Position numbers and translations under genes: made by a program
Assembly (NCBI RefSeq): GCF_039830095.1
Contig: NZ_CP142435.1
Location: 992,001-1,056,000 of the forward strand
Direction of reading: 5' to 3'
Source of the DNA: Dolosigranulum savutiense
GTDB taxonomy: Bacteria > Bacillota > Bacilli > Lactobacillales > Carnobacteriaceae_A
DNA: 64,000 bases
The notes under the pieces: generated by a model
Told to the model about the DNA's origin: nothing
Databases searched by the model: none
What the model saw: only the letters and a program-made list of their open reading frames with translations
In this document: positions 9,266-19,100 of the stretch, piece after piece
Position numbering within the stretch: position 1 is the stretch's first letter
How the letters are laid out: the number at the start of each line of letters is the position of its first letter

Positions 9266-10558
9266 ATGAGCCAACCGGATGTACAATCAAATCAAAATCA
9301 TAGTTCAAAGAAAGCGATGTTGCTTTCTATTATTCCTGGCTTGGGTCAATGGTATAACCAGCGACGCATTAAAGGTAGTGCTATTTTTATTTTATTTTTA
9401 TCTTTTACATTATTGATGTTTGATTATATAGCGACAGGATTCCAAGGATTAATTACGTTAGGAACCATTCCTAGAGAGCATGATTCGCGTGTGCTATTGA
9501 TCGAAGGACTTATTGCACTTATTTTTACGGTATTTTATATTGTTTTTTATATTGCACAGTTGAATGATGCGAAGAATGAAGCCAAGCGTATTCAACGAGG
9601 AGAGCAACCATCGAGTGTTATGAAGCGATTCCGTCAATCATGGGATACCGCTTTCCCGTATGTTTTAATTGGACCCGGATTTTTAATGTTAATCTTCGTC
9701 GTCTTGTTGCCGCTTTTATTTATGGCAGCTTTGGCTTTCTCGAACTACAATTTATATAATGCTCCACCGCGAAATGTGCTGGACTGGATTGGATTCAGTA
9801 ACTTTACGAACTTATTTACATTAACGCAATGGCGCGATACCTTCTTCAGCGTTTTCACTTGGACTTTGACATGGACGTTCGTGGCTACAACGCTACAAAT
9901 TGCCCTGGCGATGTTCTTGGCGATTATTGTTAATGATCCACGCGTGAAGTTTAAGAAGTTTATCCGAACGATTTTGATCTTACCATGGGCGGTCCCAGGA
10001 TTTGTATCAATTATTGTTTTTTCTGCTTTATTTAATGATAACTTTGGGGCGATTAATACGACGATTATTCAGCCACTCTTTAATACGTCCATTCCGTGGA
10101 TGTCTAGTGTGATGTGGACACGAATTGCGATTATTTCTATTCAAGTATGGTTAGGATTCCCATATGTTTATGCCTTATTTACCGGAGTTCTTCAGAGTAT
10201 TTCCCGGGATTGGTACGAAGCAGCAGAGATGGATGGAGCTAGTCGTTGGCAGAGTTTCAAAAATATTACGTTCCCACACTTAATGTATGCAACGGGCCCA
10301 CTTTTACTCACGCAGTACACCTTTAACTTTAATAACTTCAATATTATTTATCTATTCAATGAAGGGGGACCAGCTGTTCGTGGACAAAATGCAGGTGGAA
10401 CGGATATCTTGATTTCATGGGTATATAACTTAACGTTTAACAACCAGCAATTCAGTATGGCTGCTGCCATTTCATTGATTTTAGGACTTGTGATTGCGGT
10501 CTTTGCCTTCTTCCAATTCCGCCGTTCAAGCTCATTTACTGACGAAGGGAGATTTTAG
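9266..10558 (+). CDS. Maltodextrin ABC importer, MalF-type permease
   Basis: A 430-residue permease of the binding-protein-dependent family. The EAA loop that docks the ATPase is visible as EAAEMDGASRWQSFKNITFP near residue 320. An N-terminal extension of about 125 residues with two or three extra spans (PGLGQWYNQRRIKGSAIF) precedes the core, as is usual for MalF/MdxF of Firmicutes. AAAGGA at 9251-9256 supports the ATG at 9266. It pairs with the MalG-type protein that starts 2 bases after its stop. No ATPase gene lies in the cluster, so a shared MsmX-type ATPase is expected elsewhere. Confidence 0.9.
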   Translation: MSQPDVQSNQNHSSKKAMLLSIIPGLGQWYNQRRIKGSAIFILFLSFTLLMFDYIATGFQGLITLGTIPREHDSRVLLIEGLIALIFTVFYIVFYIAQLNDAKNEAKRIQRGEQPSSVMKRFRQSWDTAFPYVLIGPGFLMLIFVVLLPLLFMAALAFSNYNLYNAPPRNVLDWIGFSNFTNLFTLTQWRDTFFSVFTWTLTWTFVATTLQIALAMFLAIIVNDPRVKFKKFIRTILILPWAVPGFVSIIVFSALFNDNFGAINTTIIQPLFNTSIPWMSSVMWTRIAIISIQVWLGFPYVYALFTGVLQSISRDWYEAAEMDGASRWQSFKNITFPHLMYATGPLLLTQYTFNFNNFNIIYLFNEGGPAVRGQNAGGTDILISWVYNLTFNNQQFSMAAAISLILGLVIAVFAFFQFRRSSSFTDEGRF

Positions 10559-10560
10559 AG

Positions 10561-11412
10561 ATGTTAAATCTATCAAGAAAGAACAAAAGCCGTATAGAAG
10601 TGGGATTGATTTATCTAGTATTGCTCGTTATGTTTGTTGTTATTTTGTACCCACTTGTTTGGGCATTGGCGATTTCGATGAATACGACGACCAGTCTGTA
10701 CGGGGCATCACTCTCGCCAGAGAATTGGTCATTGGATAATTATGTATGGTTGTTTACGAGTCCGCGCAGTCAGTATTTGACATGGTACAAAAATACATTA
10801 TTTATTGCTACAATTTGTTCTGTTTTAAGTACCTTTTTTGTGGCGATTACAGCATATGCTTTTTCTCGTTATCGTTTTAAAGGACGTAAATACGGGCTGT
10901 ACGCGTTCTTGCTTCTCCAAATGTTCCCGGTATTGATGGCAATGGTGGCTATCTATATCTTATTGAATACAATTGGCTTGATTGATACATTGTGGGGACT
11001 GATTATTGTTTATGTTGGCGGAAGTATTCCGATGAATGCCTTTTTAGTGAAAGGATACTTCGATACGATTCCGAAATCATTGGATGAATCAGCGAAAATG
11101 GACGGTGCTGGTCATTTCCGTATATTCTTCCAAATTCTCTTGCCGTTAGCGAAGCCAATCTTAGCGGTAGTGGCGCTCTTTAATTTCATGGCACCATTTA
11201 TGGACTTTATCTTGCCACGAATTATTTTACGTAGCCCACAAAACTTTACATTAGCGTTAGGATTGTACAACTTTGTTAACTCACAATTCTCTAACAACTT
11301 TACCCGTTTTGCTGCTGGAGCTATCTTAATTGCCTTACCAATTGCAGCGGTGTACTTGTACTTGCAAAAATACCTTATTACTGGACTCTCAGCGGGTGCA
11401 ACAAAAGGATAA
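10561..11412 (+). CDS. Maltodextrin ABC importer, MalG-type permease
   Basis: A 283-residue permease with six predicted membrane spans and the EAA-type loop ESAKMDGAGHFRIFFQILLP. It begins 2 bases after the MalF-type gene, and the ribosome binding site GAAGGGAG lies inside the end of that gene, indicating coupled translation. Together the two proteins form the membrane channel for maltodextrins delivered by the lipoprotein encoded at 7915. A strong terminator follows. Confidence 0.91.
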   Translation: MLNLSRKNKSRIEVGLIYLVLLVMFVVILYPLVWALAISMNTTTSLYGASLSPENWSLDNYVWLFTSPRSQYLTWYKNTLFIATICSVLSTFFVAITAYAFSRYRFKGRKYGLYAFLLLQMFPVLMAMVAIYILLNTIGLIDTLWGLIIVYVGGSIPMNAFLVKGYFDTIPKSLDESAKMDGAGHFRIFFQILLPLAKPILAVVALFNFMAPFMDFILPRIILRSPQNFTLALGLYNFVNSQFSNNFTRFAAGAILIALPIAAVYLYLQKYLITGLSAGATKG

Positions 11413-11418
11413 TTTAGT

Positions 11419-11452
11419 AAAACCTCCGCTTAGAAATAGGCGGAGGTTTTTT
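11419..11452 (+). terminator. Rho-independent terminator of the maltodextrin importer
   Basis: AAAACCTCCGC pairs with GCGGAGGTTTT, followed by further T residues. It ends only 15 bases before the pullulanase start, so pullulanase may be reached by read-through. Confidence 0.88.
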
Positions 11453-11467
11453 AGAAAGGAAATGACG

Positions 11468-14400
11468 ATGAAACCACGAAAAAACTTACGATATCGAATG
11501 GCAGTAGGTGCTTCATTATCAGCATTTGTTTTAATGTATATGACTCAAGAGGTAGTTTATGCAAGTGAGGAAATTGAACAGGCTGAATTATCAAGTTTAG
11601 AGGAGTCCACTCAGTCAGTTGTAACCTCTGAGGTAAATGATTTTGAACCAAACATAGATACCAATAATTTACCTGAACAGCAAAAACAGGAAGAAACATC
11701 TAAAAATGAGAACGTAGAAGTAGTTGATGATGTTGAGAAGGACACTCTAATTAGCAATCAAATAGAGCCTAATCAGAGTGATCAAATTGAATCAGGACAT
11801 TTACGTGTTCATGTCAATAAAGAGCTCACTCATGATGAAAACAGTCATTTAGGTCTTTGGGTATGGGAAGACGTAGAATCACCTAGCGAAAACTGGCCTA
11901 ATGGGGCGCTCCAATTAAATCAGGCTGCTAAAGATGATTACGGACGATATTTAGATGTGAAGTTGTCAGGGGATAGCGCCAAAAAAGTGGGTGTCCTTAT
12001 TAATAATACAACCGGTGATCATTTAACGGGTGATATTAACATAGAGATTATCCATAAAGCGATGAATGAAGTATGGCTAGGAGCGAATAAACAGGTCTAT
12101 ACGTACAAACCATTAGAGCAAGAAGGTTATCTTCGGGTTAACTATTATGACCCTGATGGAAATTATGATAATTTAGGTGTTTGGACATGGGGTGATGTAA
12201 GACAACCAAGTACTGATTGGCCTAACGGAATGGAGTTAGCGCAAGAAGGAAAATACGGTCGTTACGTGGATATTCCATTGGCAGAAGCAGCCAAAATAGT
12301 AAATTTTTTAGTCGTTAATAAGATGAATGAAGAAAAGACAGTTGATTATAAATTTAGTGAGTTAACTACGCATTCACAAGTTTTTTTGAAGGCTGGTGAT
12401 CATACAGTGTATACTAATCCTTATTATATTTCTGATGTTCGAGCTGAAGCAGTGCAGCATATTAGTCGTTCAACAATTGAAATTACATTTAACACGGATA
12501 AATTACCTGAGAATTTAAGGGATACAATGAATGTCACAGACAAATCCGGACAGCCGGTAGCCATACAATCGGTGAATATTAAAGGGAATACTGTTCAATT
12601 CACTGGACAATTTGCTCCTGAAAAAGGGAGTTACCAAGTAACTATAGATGGTGAGACCTATGAAGCGAGCACAACTTGGCAACTAAAAGATGAATTATAC
12701 GCGACTGATGAATTCTTAGGGTCTCAATTATATGATGATGGATCGGCTGACGTGGCGGTTTGGTCCCCGAGTGCTGAGGCAGTGAGTGTTGTTGTTTACG
12801 ATAAGAATAGTCCAGATAAAGTAATTGCTGATATATCACTTAGACAAGGAGATAAGGGAGTTTGGTCTGGGCGACTTAATAAAAATAATGTTGGAATCAC
12901 TAATTTACGTGGGTATTATTATCAGTACAGAATTACACGAGATGGTAAGGATATATTAGCGTTAGATCCGTATGCCAAGAGTTTATCAGCTTGGGATAAT
13001 AATGGTGCAGATAAAATTGCTAAGGCAGCTTTTGTCAATCCAACTAATATGGGACCGGCGTTAGATTATGCTAATATTCCTGGTTATAGTAAACGAGAAG
13101 ATGCTATTATTTATGAAACACATGTTCGTGACTTTACATCAGATCCTAATCTGGAAGGAAGGTTGAGCACTAAATTTGGAACATTTAGCGCCTTTATTGA
13201 AAAACTTGATTATTTAAAAGATTTAGGTGTCACACATATTCAACTTCTTCCGGTTATGAGCTATTACTTTGCTAATGAGTTTGCACGTGAGAAGCGTATG
13301 CTGGATTATCAGTCAAAAAATACCAATTATAATTGGGGATACGATCCTCAGAGTTATTTTGCCTTAACAGGTATGTATTCAGAAGATCCAACTAATCCCG
13401 AGAAGCGGATCGAAGAATTCAAACATCTTATACACGCCATTCACGAAAGAGGGATGGGAGTTATCTTAGATGTGGTTTATAACCACACCGCAGCAGAGCA
13501 TTTATTTGAAGATTTAGAGCCTAATTATTATCACTTTATGGATAAAAACGGCACTAGCCGAACAAGTTTCGGTGGTGGACGATTAGGGACAACTCATTAT
13601 ATGGCTCGTCGAATATTGGTTGATTCCATTAAATTTTTGACTGATGAGTATAAAATTGATGGGTTCCGCTTTGATATGATGGGAGATCATGATGCGACTA
13701 GTATCCAAAAAGCTTATGATGAAGCAGCAAAAATAAATCCAAATATATTAATGCTTGGTGAAGGATGGCGAACATATGTAGGTGATGAAGGGATCAACAA
13801 ACAAGCTGCAGACCAAGATTGGATGGTAAATACGAATAGCGTGGGTGTGTTTTCTGATGAAATACGTAATGAACTTAAATCAGGATTTGGAAGCGAAGGC
13901 CAACCGCGATTTTTAACTGGGGGAGCACGTAATATTAAACAGCTTTTTGATAATATAAAAGCTCAGCCACATAACTTCAAGGCGAACGATCCAGGAGATG
14001 TTATCCAATATATTGCAGCACATGATAACTTAACATTATTTGATGTGATTGCGCAGTCAACTAAAAAAGATCCAAGTAAATATGCAGAAGAAATTCATCG
14101 TCGTGTTCGATTAGGGAATGCATTGGTTCTGACAGCACAAGGAACTGCTTTTCTTCATTCTGGTCAAGAATATGGTCGTACGAAACAATTCAAACACCCT
14201 GACTACCGCGGGAAAGTAGATGAAGCACCTTATAAATCAACGTTTATGACTGATGAACAGGGTAAGCCGTTTAATTATCCATACTTTATTCATGATTCAT
14301 ACGATTCATCAGACATTATCAACCACTTTAACTGGCAAAAAGCTACGGAAGATCCACTTGGGTTAGCAACTAGATTATATACACGTGGATTGATTCACTT

Positions 14401-14998
14401 AAGACGATCGACTGATGCTTTTAGCCTTGGAACGCAGTCATTGGTAGATAAGAATGTAGCTCTTATTACAGAACCTGGACAAAGCGATATTCGTGATAAT
14501 GATTTAGTGATTGGATATCAAAGTAAAGCGACAGATGGAACCACCTATGGAGTCTTTGTGAATGCAGATAGCAAGCCACGGACAATTGATTTATCCAAGT
14601 TTGCTCATTTAATGAATAGTCACGTGCTTGTCGATGCCACTCGAAGTGGAACAGTTGCTATTGATAATCCGACAGGTGTCACATTTGATCGGTTAAATAA
14701 TAAAATAACTATTGATGCCTTAACAACAATTGTTTTGCAGGCAATCTTAAATAGCAGTCACGCGATTGAGGAAGATAACTATCAACAACCTTCTGAAACG
14801 TTACTTGCATCAAATACACCAAAAGAGAAGAATGGAGTTGCACAAGCTGCACCTCAATCAGAAGAAAGTAAACGGGCAAATTCAACCGTAATGGGCCAGC
14901 GTTTACCTGACACAGCTACTAGTGCATGGGTATTAGGATTGGTTGGTGTCATTTCCTTATCTTCAGGTATAGGGATAGGTTGGGGAAAAGAGAAATAA
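11468..14998 (+). CDS. pulA: Cell-wall-anchored type I pullulanase
   Basis: About 1176 residues. The order is: signal peptide with basic N-terminus (KPRKNLRYRMAVGASL), acidic linker, two tandem CBM41 starch-binding modules (about 110-215 and 220-325; both have LGxWxWxDV), an Ig-like segment, CBM48 (about 420-520), then a GH13 catalytic barrel. Signatures are YNWGYDP (about 620), DVVYNHT (667), GFRFDMMG with the nucleophile Asp (about 735), LGEGW with the acid/base Glu (763) and AAHDN (851). The C-terminus has the sortase signal LPDTA, a hydrophobic span and KEK; the A in place of G is unusual. It cuts alpha-1,6 links in glycogen and branched dextrins at the surface, feeding the importer upstream. 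ATG 11468 is preferred over 11462 because AAAGGA then has a 7-base spacer. Confidence 0.93.
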   Translation: MKPRKNLRYRMAVGASLSAFVLMYMTQEVVYASEEIEQAELSSLEESTQSVVTSEVNDFEPNIDTNNLPEQQKQEETSKNENVEVVDDVEKDTLISNQIEPNQSDQIESGHLRVHVNKELTHDENSHLGLWVWEDVESPSENWPNGALQLNQAAKDDYGRYLDVKLSGDSAKKVGVLINNTTGDHLTGDINIEIIHKAMNEVWLGANKQVYTYKPLEQEGYLRVNYYDPDGNYDNLGVWTWGDVRQPSTDWPNGMELAQEGKYGRYVDIPLAEAAKIVNFLVVNKMNEEKTVDYKFSELTTHSQVFLKAGDHTVYTNPYYISDVRAEAVQHISRSTIEITFNTDKLPENLRDTMNVTDKSGQPVAIQSVNIKGNTVQFTGQFAPEKGSYQVTIDGETYEASTTWQLKDELYATDEFLGSQLYDDGSADVAVWSPSAEAVSVVVYDKNSPDKVIADISLRQGDKGVWSGRLNKNNVGITNLRGYYYQYRITRDGKDILALDPYAKSLSAWDNNGADKIAKAAFVNPTNMGPALDYANIPGYSKREDAIIYETHVRDFTSDPNLEGRLSTKFGTFSAFIEKLDYLKDLGVTHIQLLPVMSYYFANEFAREKRMLDYQSKNTNYNWGYDPQSYFALTGMYSEDPTNPEKRIEEFKHLIHAIHERGMGVILDVVYNHTAAEHLFEDLEPNYYHFMDKNGTSRTSFGGGRLGTTHYMARRILVDSIKFLTDEYKIDGFRFDMMGDHDATSIQKAYDEAAKINPNILMLGEGWRTYVGDEGINKQAADQDWMVNTNSVGVFSDEIRNELKSGFGSEGQPRFLTGGARNIKQLFDNIKAQPHNFKANDPGDVIQYIAAHDNLTLFDVIAQSTKKDPSKYAEEIHRRVRLGNALVLTAQGTAFLHSGQEYGRTKQFKHPDYRGKVDEAPYKSTFMTDEQGKPFNYPYFIHDSYDSSDIINHFNWQKATEDPLGLATRLYTRGLIHLRRSTDAFSLGTQSLVDKNVALITEPGQSDIRDNDLVIGYQSKATDGTTYGVFVNADSKPRTIDLSKFAHLMNSHVLVDATRSGTVAIDNPTGVTFDRLNNKITIDALTTIVLQAILNSSHAIEEDNYQQPSETLLASNTPKEKNGVAQAAPQSEESKRANSTVMGQRLPDTATSAWVLGLVGVISLSSGIGIGWGKEK

Positions 14999-15008
14999 TA
15001 ATAAATAG

Positions 15009-15047
15009 AAAAACGTAAGAGCTGATAGAAAGCTCTGCGTTTTTTTA
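15009..15047 (+). terminator. Terminator after pullulanase
   Basis: AAAACG-AGAGCT pairs with AGCTCT-CGTTTT around a short loop, with small internal mismatches, followed by a T-run. Confidence 0.82.
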
Positions 15048-15119
15048 TAAAAATTTATATGAGTTAATTACTGGTTATTTTTATGCAAATGGGTGGCTCG
15101 AGTAGAGCTGCCTGTTTAG

Positions 15120-15148
15120 TTGAGTTTAAGGTCAAGATATCGTATACT
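15120..15148 (+). promoter_or_regulatory. Promoter of the 15224 lipoprotein gene
   Basis: TTGAGT (15120-15125), 17-base spacer, TATACT (15143-15148). Confidence 0.65.
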
Positions 15149-15223
15149 TAAGGTGAGGAATGGCATCGGTTAGGGTTGGTTTTGTGGGAATGTTTGTCGA
15201 GGTTTGGTTAGGGAAGGAGTGGT

Positions 15224-16015
15224 GTGGTGGATAAGATAAGGAAGAGTGTGCGGTGGAGTCTGCTGCTGATTCTGAGTGTTATGATGTTAACGGCTTGTGC
15301 GCCAGCGAGTTTACGTACGGATGTAAAGGAACGCTTAGAGGCGTACAATAAGGGGCAAGATGGTCAACAATTGATTGATGAGATCATGGAAGAGCAAAAA
15401 TACTTGGTTGATGAAGGAAAAGTGGGATCAGATACACCGACAGAAGAGGTTATTGCGATATATTACACGGATCATACGCGTCTGAGTGAGGAATTACTGG
15501 ATCTACTGGAGAAGGAGCAAGAACGCTTATCAGAACGCTTAGAGGAACTGGGGATGAAGGAGGATACTAAGCAACGTATTGTGACCGTAAAGGTGGATAA
15601 GCATGAGGATGCTTTGTCGGATTATATTAGACGTCATGTGAGTGAGGAGTTTATTGAGCAATACGAGCTTGAGCGACCGGAGACAATGATGGTCAATTAT
15701 GTGACACGGCAATCGCTTTTGACTGATACATATAACGTCACGTACAATCCAACTAAAGAAGAGGCTATATACAATGCTATCTGGGGCGAGCGTTATGACG
15801 GGCTGGATTTTCAGTATCCTAAGGGTCGTCTTAAGGAAGAAAAAGTGGAGCAAATTATAGAAGTTGAGTTGACAGCGGAAGAGCGGTCGTTCTTGCAAGA
15901 GGAAGCGGAATCGCGCAATATGAGTGTTGCTGATCTCTTGAAACAACAAGCAATTGAACGTCTGCACGAAAGTCCACTCGATGCTTTCATGAACCAAGAT
16001 GATAGTGATAAATAA
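15224..16015 (+). CDS. Hypothetical lipoprotein with a CopG/RHH-like C-terminal segment
   Basis: A 263-residue lipoprotein of unknown function. The signal peptide ends in the lipobox MLTAC. The mature protein is acidic and mostly helical, with a coiled-coil-prone stretch at about 85-110 (LLEKEQERLSERLEEL). The end, roughly residues 210-248, reads as VELTAEERSFLQEEAESRNM followed by SVADLLKQQAIE. That pattern, strand-turn-helix-turn-helix with SVADLL, resembles a ribbon-helix-helix domain. Such a domain in an exported protein would be odd, so it may serve dimerisation or be chance. GTG start at 15224 (or 15227) behind GGAAGGAG. It has its own promoter and stem-loop. Confidence 0.72.
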   Translation: MVDKIRKSVRWSLLLILSVMMLTACAPASLRTDVKERLEAYNKGQDGQQLIDEIMEEQKYLVDEGKVGSDTPTEEVIAIYYTDHTRLSEELLDLLEKEQERLSERLEELGMKEDTKQRIVTVKVDKHEDALSDYIRRHVSEEFIEQYELERPETMMVNYVTRQSLLTDTYNVTYNPTKEEAIYNAIWGERYDGLDFQYPKGRLKEEKVEQIIEVELTAEERSFLQEEAESRNMSVADLLKQQAIERLHESPLDAFMNQDDSDK

Positions 16016-16028
16016 GACGATAGAAAAG

Positions 16029-16079
16029 TGAGCCAGCGATAATTCTGATGCAGAGTTGTCAACTGGCTCATTGCTTTGT
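16029..16079 (+). terminator. Stem-loop after the lipoprotein gene
   Basis: GTGAGCCAG pairs with CTGGCTCAT across a loop of about 25 bases, with only a broken T-run after it. Confidence 0.55.
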
Positions 16080-16108
16080 TATGAAGGAATGGAGCTCCTG
16101 GTCAGTTG

Positions 16109-16137
16109 TGGACAGACGGGCAACTTTTCGCTATACT
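16109..16137 (+). promoter_or_regulatory. Promoter of the apbE-type gene
   Basis: TGGACA (16109-16114), 17-base spacer, TATACT (16132-16137). Confidence 0.6.
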
Positions 16138-16173
16138 AAGGAGAGATTAACCGTGGGAAAGGATAGATAAGTT

Positions 16174-17301
16174 GTGAAGAGACGATCGACTAGTTTGATA
16201 ATCATGATAATGTGTACCTTGATGTTAGCTGCTTGTGCCGGAAAATCTGTGGAGGATGCTAATGAAGGAGCTGATTCAGCCCAAGTAGAAGAGACAAGGC
16301 AGTTAGTGGATGAGCCCTTTGTTCGAGAAGAATTCTTATTGGGCACGTTGGTGACTCTTACTGTCTATGATGAAGGGGGCGAAGAAGCATTAGATAAGGC
16401 CTTCGAACGTGTAGAGTCATTAGACAATACGTTTTCTATGCGTTATGAGGGATCAGAAGTCTATGAGATTAATGAGAAAGCCGGTATTGAACCGGTTCAA
16501 GTATCGGATGAAGTGTTTCATGTAATAGAACGAGCTGTCCAGTTCGCAGAAGATTCGAATGGGCGCTTCGATCCAACAATTGGGGCTTTGACTGGCCTAT
16601 GGGGGATTGGTGAGACGATTGCAAGTGATGATCCTGAATTGGAAGGTGCGAGTGTCCCAACTCCTGAAAAGATTAAGGAAAAAGTAGACTTGGTTGATTA
16701 CCGCAAAATTACTTTAGATCCGGGAGAAAAAACGGTCTATCTGGAAGAAAAAGGGATGAAGTTGGATCTTGGCGCAATTGCAAAAGGTTATATCACCGAT
16801 CAAGCGGCAGCTTCGTTGAAAGAACAGGGCGTAACGACGGCAATTGCTGATTTAGGAGGCGATATTTTCCTAGTGGGGTCAAGTGCGCGCGGTGTGGATG
16901 ATCCATGGAAAATTGGCATTCAGAATCCATTCGCTAACCGTGGAGAAATTGTCGGAGCCTACAATACACAAGATAAAGCAGTTGTGACGTCTGGGATTTA
17001 TGAACGGTTTATTGAAGAAGATGGGAAACAATATCACCATATCTTGAGCCCGGAAGATGGGTATCCGATTGATAATGAACTAGCTGGACTCAGTGTAATC
17101 GCGAATACAGCCATGGAAGCTGATGCTTTAGCGACCGTTATCTTCTCGATGGGATTGGAAGAAGGACTCAATTATGTCGATACATTGGATGATGTGGTGG
17201 CGATCGCTATTACGAAAGATAAAAAGATTTATATCTCAGATGGAAAACACCCAGAGTTTAAAGTGACAGATTCTGACTTTGAACTCATTGAACGAGAGTA
17301 A
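16174..17301 (+). CDS. apbE: FAD:protein FMN transferase, ApbE family lipoprotein
   Basis: A 375-residue exported flavin transferase. Lipobox LMLAAC, then the ApbE core: DLGAIAKGYITDQ, a VNLGGD-like ADLGGDIFLVGSS, DPWKIGIQNP, VTSGIYERF, YHHILSPEDGYP and the metal-binding end ADALATVIFSMG. ApbE cleaves FAD with Mg2+ and attaches FMN to Thr of FMN-binding proteins outside the membrane, for example the PplA lipoprotein of extracellular electron transfer. No flavin acceptor with an obvious FMN-binding domain lies in this window. GTG start with GGGAAAGGA upstream. Confidence 0.92.
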   Translation: MKRRSTSLIIMIMCTLMLAACAGKSVEDANEGADSAQVEETRQLVDEPFVREEFLLGTLVTLTVYDEGGEEALDKAFERVESLDNTFSMRYEGSEVYEINEKAGIEPVQVSDEVFHVIERAVQFAEDSNGRFDPTIGALTGLWGIGETIASDDPELEGASVPTPEKIKEKVDLVDYRKITLDPGEKTVYLEEKGMKLDLGAIAKGYITDQAAASLKEQGVTTAIADLGGDIFLVGSSARGVDDPWKIGIQNPFANRGEIVGAYNTQDKAVVTSGIYERFIEEDGKQYHHILSPEDGYPIDNELAGLSVIANTAMEADALATVIFSMGLEEGLNYVDTLDDVVAIAITKDKKIYISDGKHPEFKVTDSDFELIERE

Positions 17302-17352
17302 GGAAAAGAGATCGCTCGTATTCAGGGATGGCAGACTAGATAGGAGGCAGTA

Positions 17353-19098
17353 ATGCTACAATTATTTCTACACATGATTGAGCGCTTAGGGATGATTATT
17401 TTGATTGCGTATTTGTTAGTACAGACGCGGTTATTTAAGCATATTTTAGCTAAACGAGATCAATGGTCCGTGAAGGTGCAGCTAATTCTTATCTTCAGTG
17501 TCTTTGCTTTATTGTCCAATTTGAATGGGGTTGAAGTAAGTAGTGGAGAGATTGTTGTGGGCAACCTTCTGACTAGTTTGTCGCCAGGCTCCTCGCTAGC
17601 AAATACCCGCGCACTGACAATTGGGATTTCCGGTTTAATTGGTGGGCCGATTGTTGGTGTTAGTGTCGGGCTTATTTCGAGTTTGTTCCGCTTCATTCAG
17701 GGAGGGTTGGATCCGATCGTGTATGTGATCTCATCCGTCTTGATTGGTGGTGTATCGGGCGGTATTGGCTATGCATTGGCTAAGGAAGGAAAGTTGCCGA
17801 GTGTAGCGATGGGGTCACTGTTAGGAGCACTTTTCGAAAGTATTCAGATGGTCATTATTTTGGCGTTCAGTCATAATTTTTGGGATGCTTGGGAGTTGGT
17901 GCAGTTTATTTTTTGGCCGATGATGTTGATTAATAGTTTAGGGATGGCGATATTTTTGTCGTTCATTCAGTCGACGCGGATGAAGGAAGTACAAGATCGA
18001 GCAGTTCAGACGCATGATGTGTTGCGGCTAGCTAATGCGACCTTGCCTTATTTCCGTCAAGGGTTGAAAACCACGCCCTGTATGCAAGCAGCGAAAGAAA
18101 TTCTGAACTATATTCAAGTATCAGCGGTAAGTATTACTGATACGAAGGAAGTCATTGCTCATGTGGGGGCTGGGAGTGATCATCATAAGCCGGGACGTCA
18201 AATTTTGACCGAAATGTCAACCGGTGTGCTGGAGACCAGACAAGTAAAAATCGCTCGAGATCAGGAAGAGATTGGCTGTCCTCATCATCATTGCCCTTTA
18301 GAAGCAGCCATCGTCGTACCGCTGATGACACGTAAGGGGATTGTGGGGACGTTGAAGTTGTACTTTACGGATGCACAAGATTTGACCTATATTGAGAAGA
18401 ACTTAGCTGAAGGATTGGGGAATATTTTCTCGACGCAGATTGAGTTGGGGAATAGTGAGACAGAAGCACGTTTATTGCAAGATGCCGAAATTAAGTCGCT
18501 CCAAGCCCAAATTAATCCTCATTTTTTATTCAATGCGATGAATACTATCTCAGCCATGATTCGAATTGATAGTGAAAAAGCACGCGAATTATTGTTGAAG
18601 CTAAGTGGGTACTTCCGGGCAAATATTGCTGGAGCGCGTTCAAATTTAATTAGCCTCGACCAGGAATTGAGTCATGTGAATGCTTATACGACTCTGGAGA
18701 CAACGCGATTTCCTGATCGGTATACGATTAATATTACGGTAGGATCGGGTCTGGATGATTTGTTGGTGCCGCCGTTTATTATTCAAGTGTTGGTGGAGAA
18801 TGCGTTCAAGCATGCTTTCGCTGAGCGCAAAACAGAAAATATTATTGATATTAGTGTTCAAGCAGTAGATGATCAGGCCACTATTAGAGTGCAAGATAAT
18901 GGAATCGGAATTAATAGTGAGAAGCTGGACCAGGTGGGGAAAGAAGCGGTCTATTCCGATAGTGGCACGGGGTCTGCGCTGATGAATTTGAACAAACGAT
19001 TAGTTCACTTGTTCGGTAAGGAGGCGCGGTTGCGGTTTTCGGTCGAGCAAGGGACAACAATTTATTGTCATATTCCGATGAAGAAGAGAGGGGATTAA
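17353..19098 (+). CDS. LytS/BtsS-type sensor histidine kinase
   Basis: A 581-residue sensor. The N-terminal 200 residues hold about six spans of the 5TM-Lyt receptor type (NGVEVSSGEIVVGNLLT, IVGVSVGLISSLFRF). A GAF-like domain follows at about 225-350 and contains the Cys/His cluster GCPHHHCPLEA. The kinase part has the phosphoacceptor motif INPHFLFNAMNTIS at about 385 and the ATPase motif DNGIGI at about 514. It phosphorylates the LytTR regulator that starts 2 bases after its stop. E. coli relatives (BtsS, YpdA) respond to pyruvate and control carriers like the one encoded downstream at 19984, so pyruvate or a related acid is the likely signal. Confidence 0.9.
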   Translation: MLQLFLHMIERLGMIILIAYLLVQTRLFKHILAKRDQWSVKVQLILIFSVFALLSNLNGVEVSSGEIVVGNLLTSLSPGSSLANTRALTIGISGLIGGPIVGVSVGLISSLFRFIQGGLDPIVYVISSVLIGGVSGGIGYALAKEGKLPSVAMGSLLGALFESIQMVIILAFSHNFWDAWELVQFIFWPMMLINSLGMAIFLSFIQSTRMKEVQDRAVQTHDVLRLANATLPYFRQGLKTTPCMQAAKEILNYIQVSAVSITDTKEVIAHVGAGSDHHKPGRQILTEMSTGVLETRQVKIARDQEEIGCPHHHCPLEAAIVVPLMTRKGIVGTLKLYFTDAQDLTYIEKNLAEGLGNIFSTQIELGNSETEARLLQDAEIKSLQAQINPHFLFNAMNTISAMIRIDSEKARELLLKLSGYFRANIAGARSNLISLDQELSHVNAYTTLETTRFPDRYTINITVGSGLDDLLVPPFIIQVLVENAFKHAFAERKTENIIDISVQAVDDQATIRVQDNGIGINSEKLDQVGKEAVYSDSGTGSALMNLNKRLVHLFGKEARLRFSVEQGTTIYCHIPMKKRGD

Positions 19099-19100
19099 CG

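Noticed and set aside
9266-9640. N-terminal extension of the MalF-type permease as a possible fusion
   Set aside because: Such an extension with extra spans is common in Firmicutes MalF/MdxF proteins.
15539-15997. 152-codon minus-strand frame inside the 15224 lipoprotein gene
   Set aside because: Fully antisense to a gene with its own promoter and lipobox; no ribosome binding site or domain.
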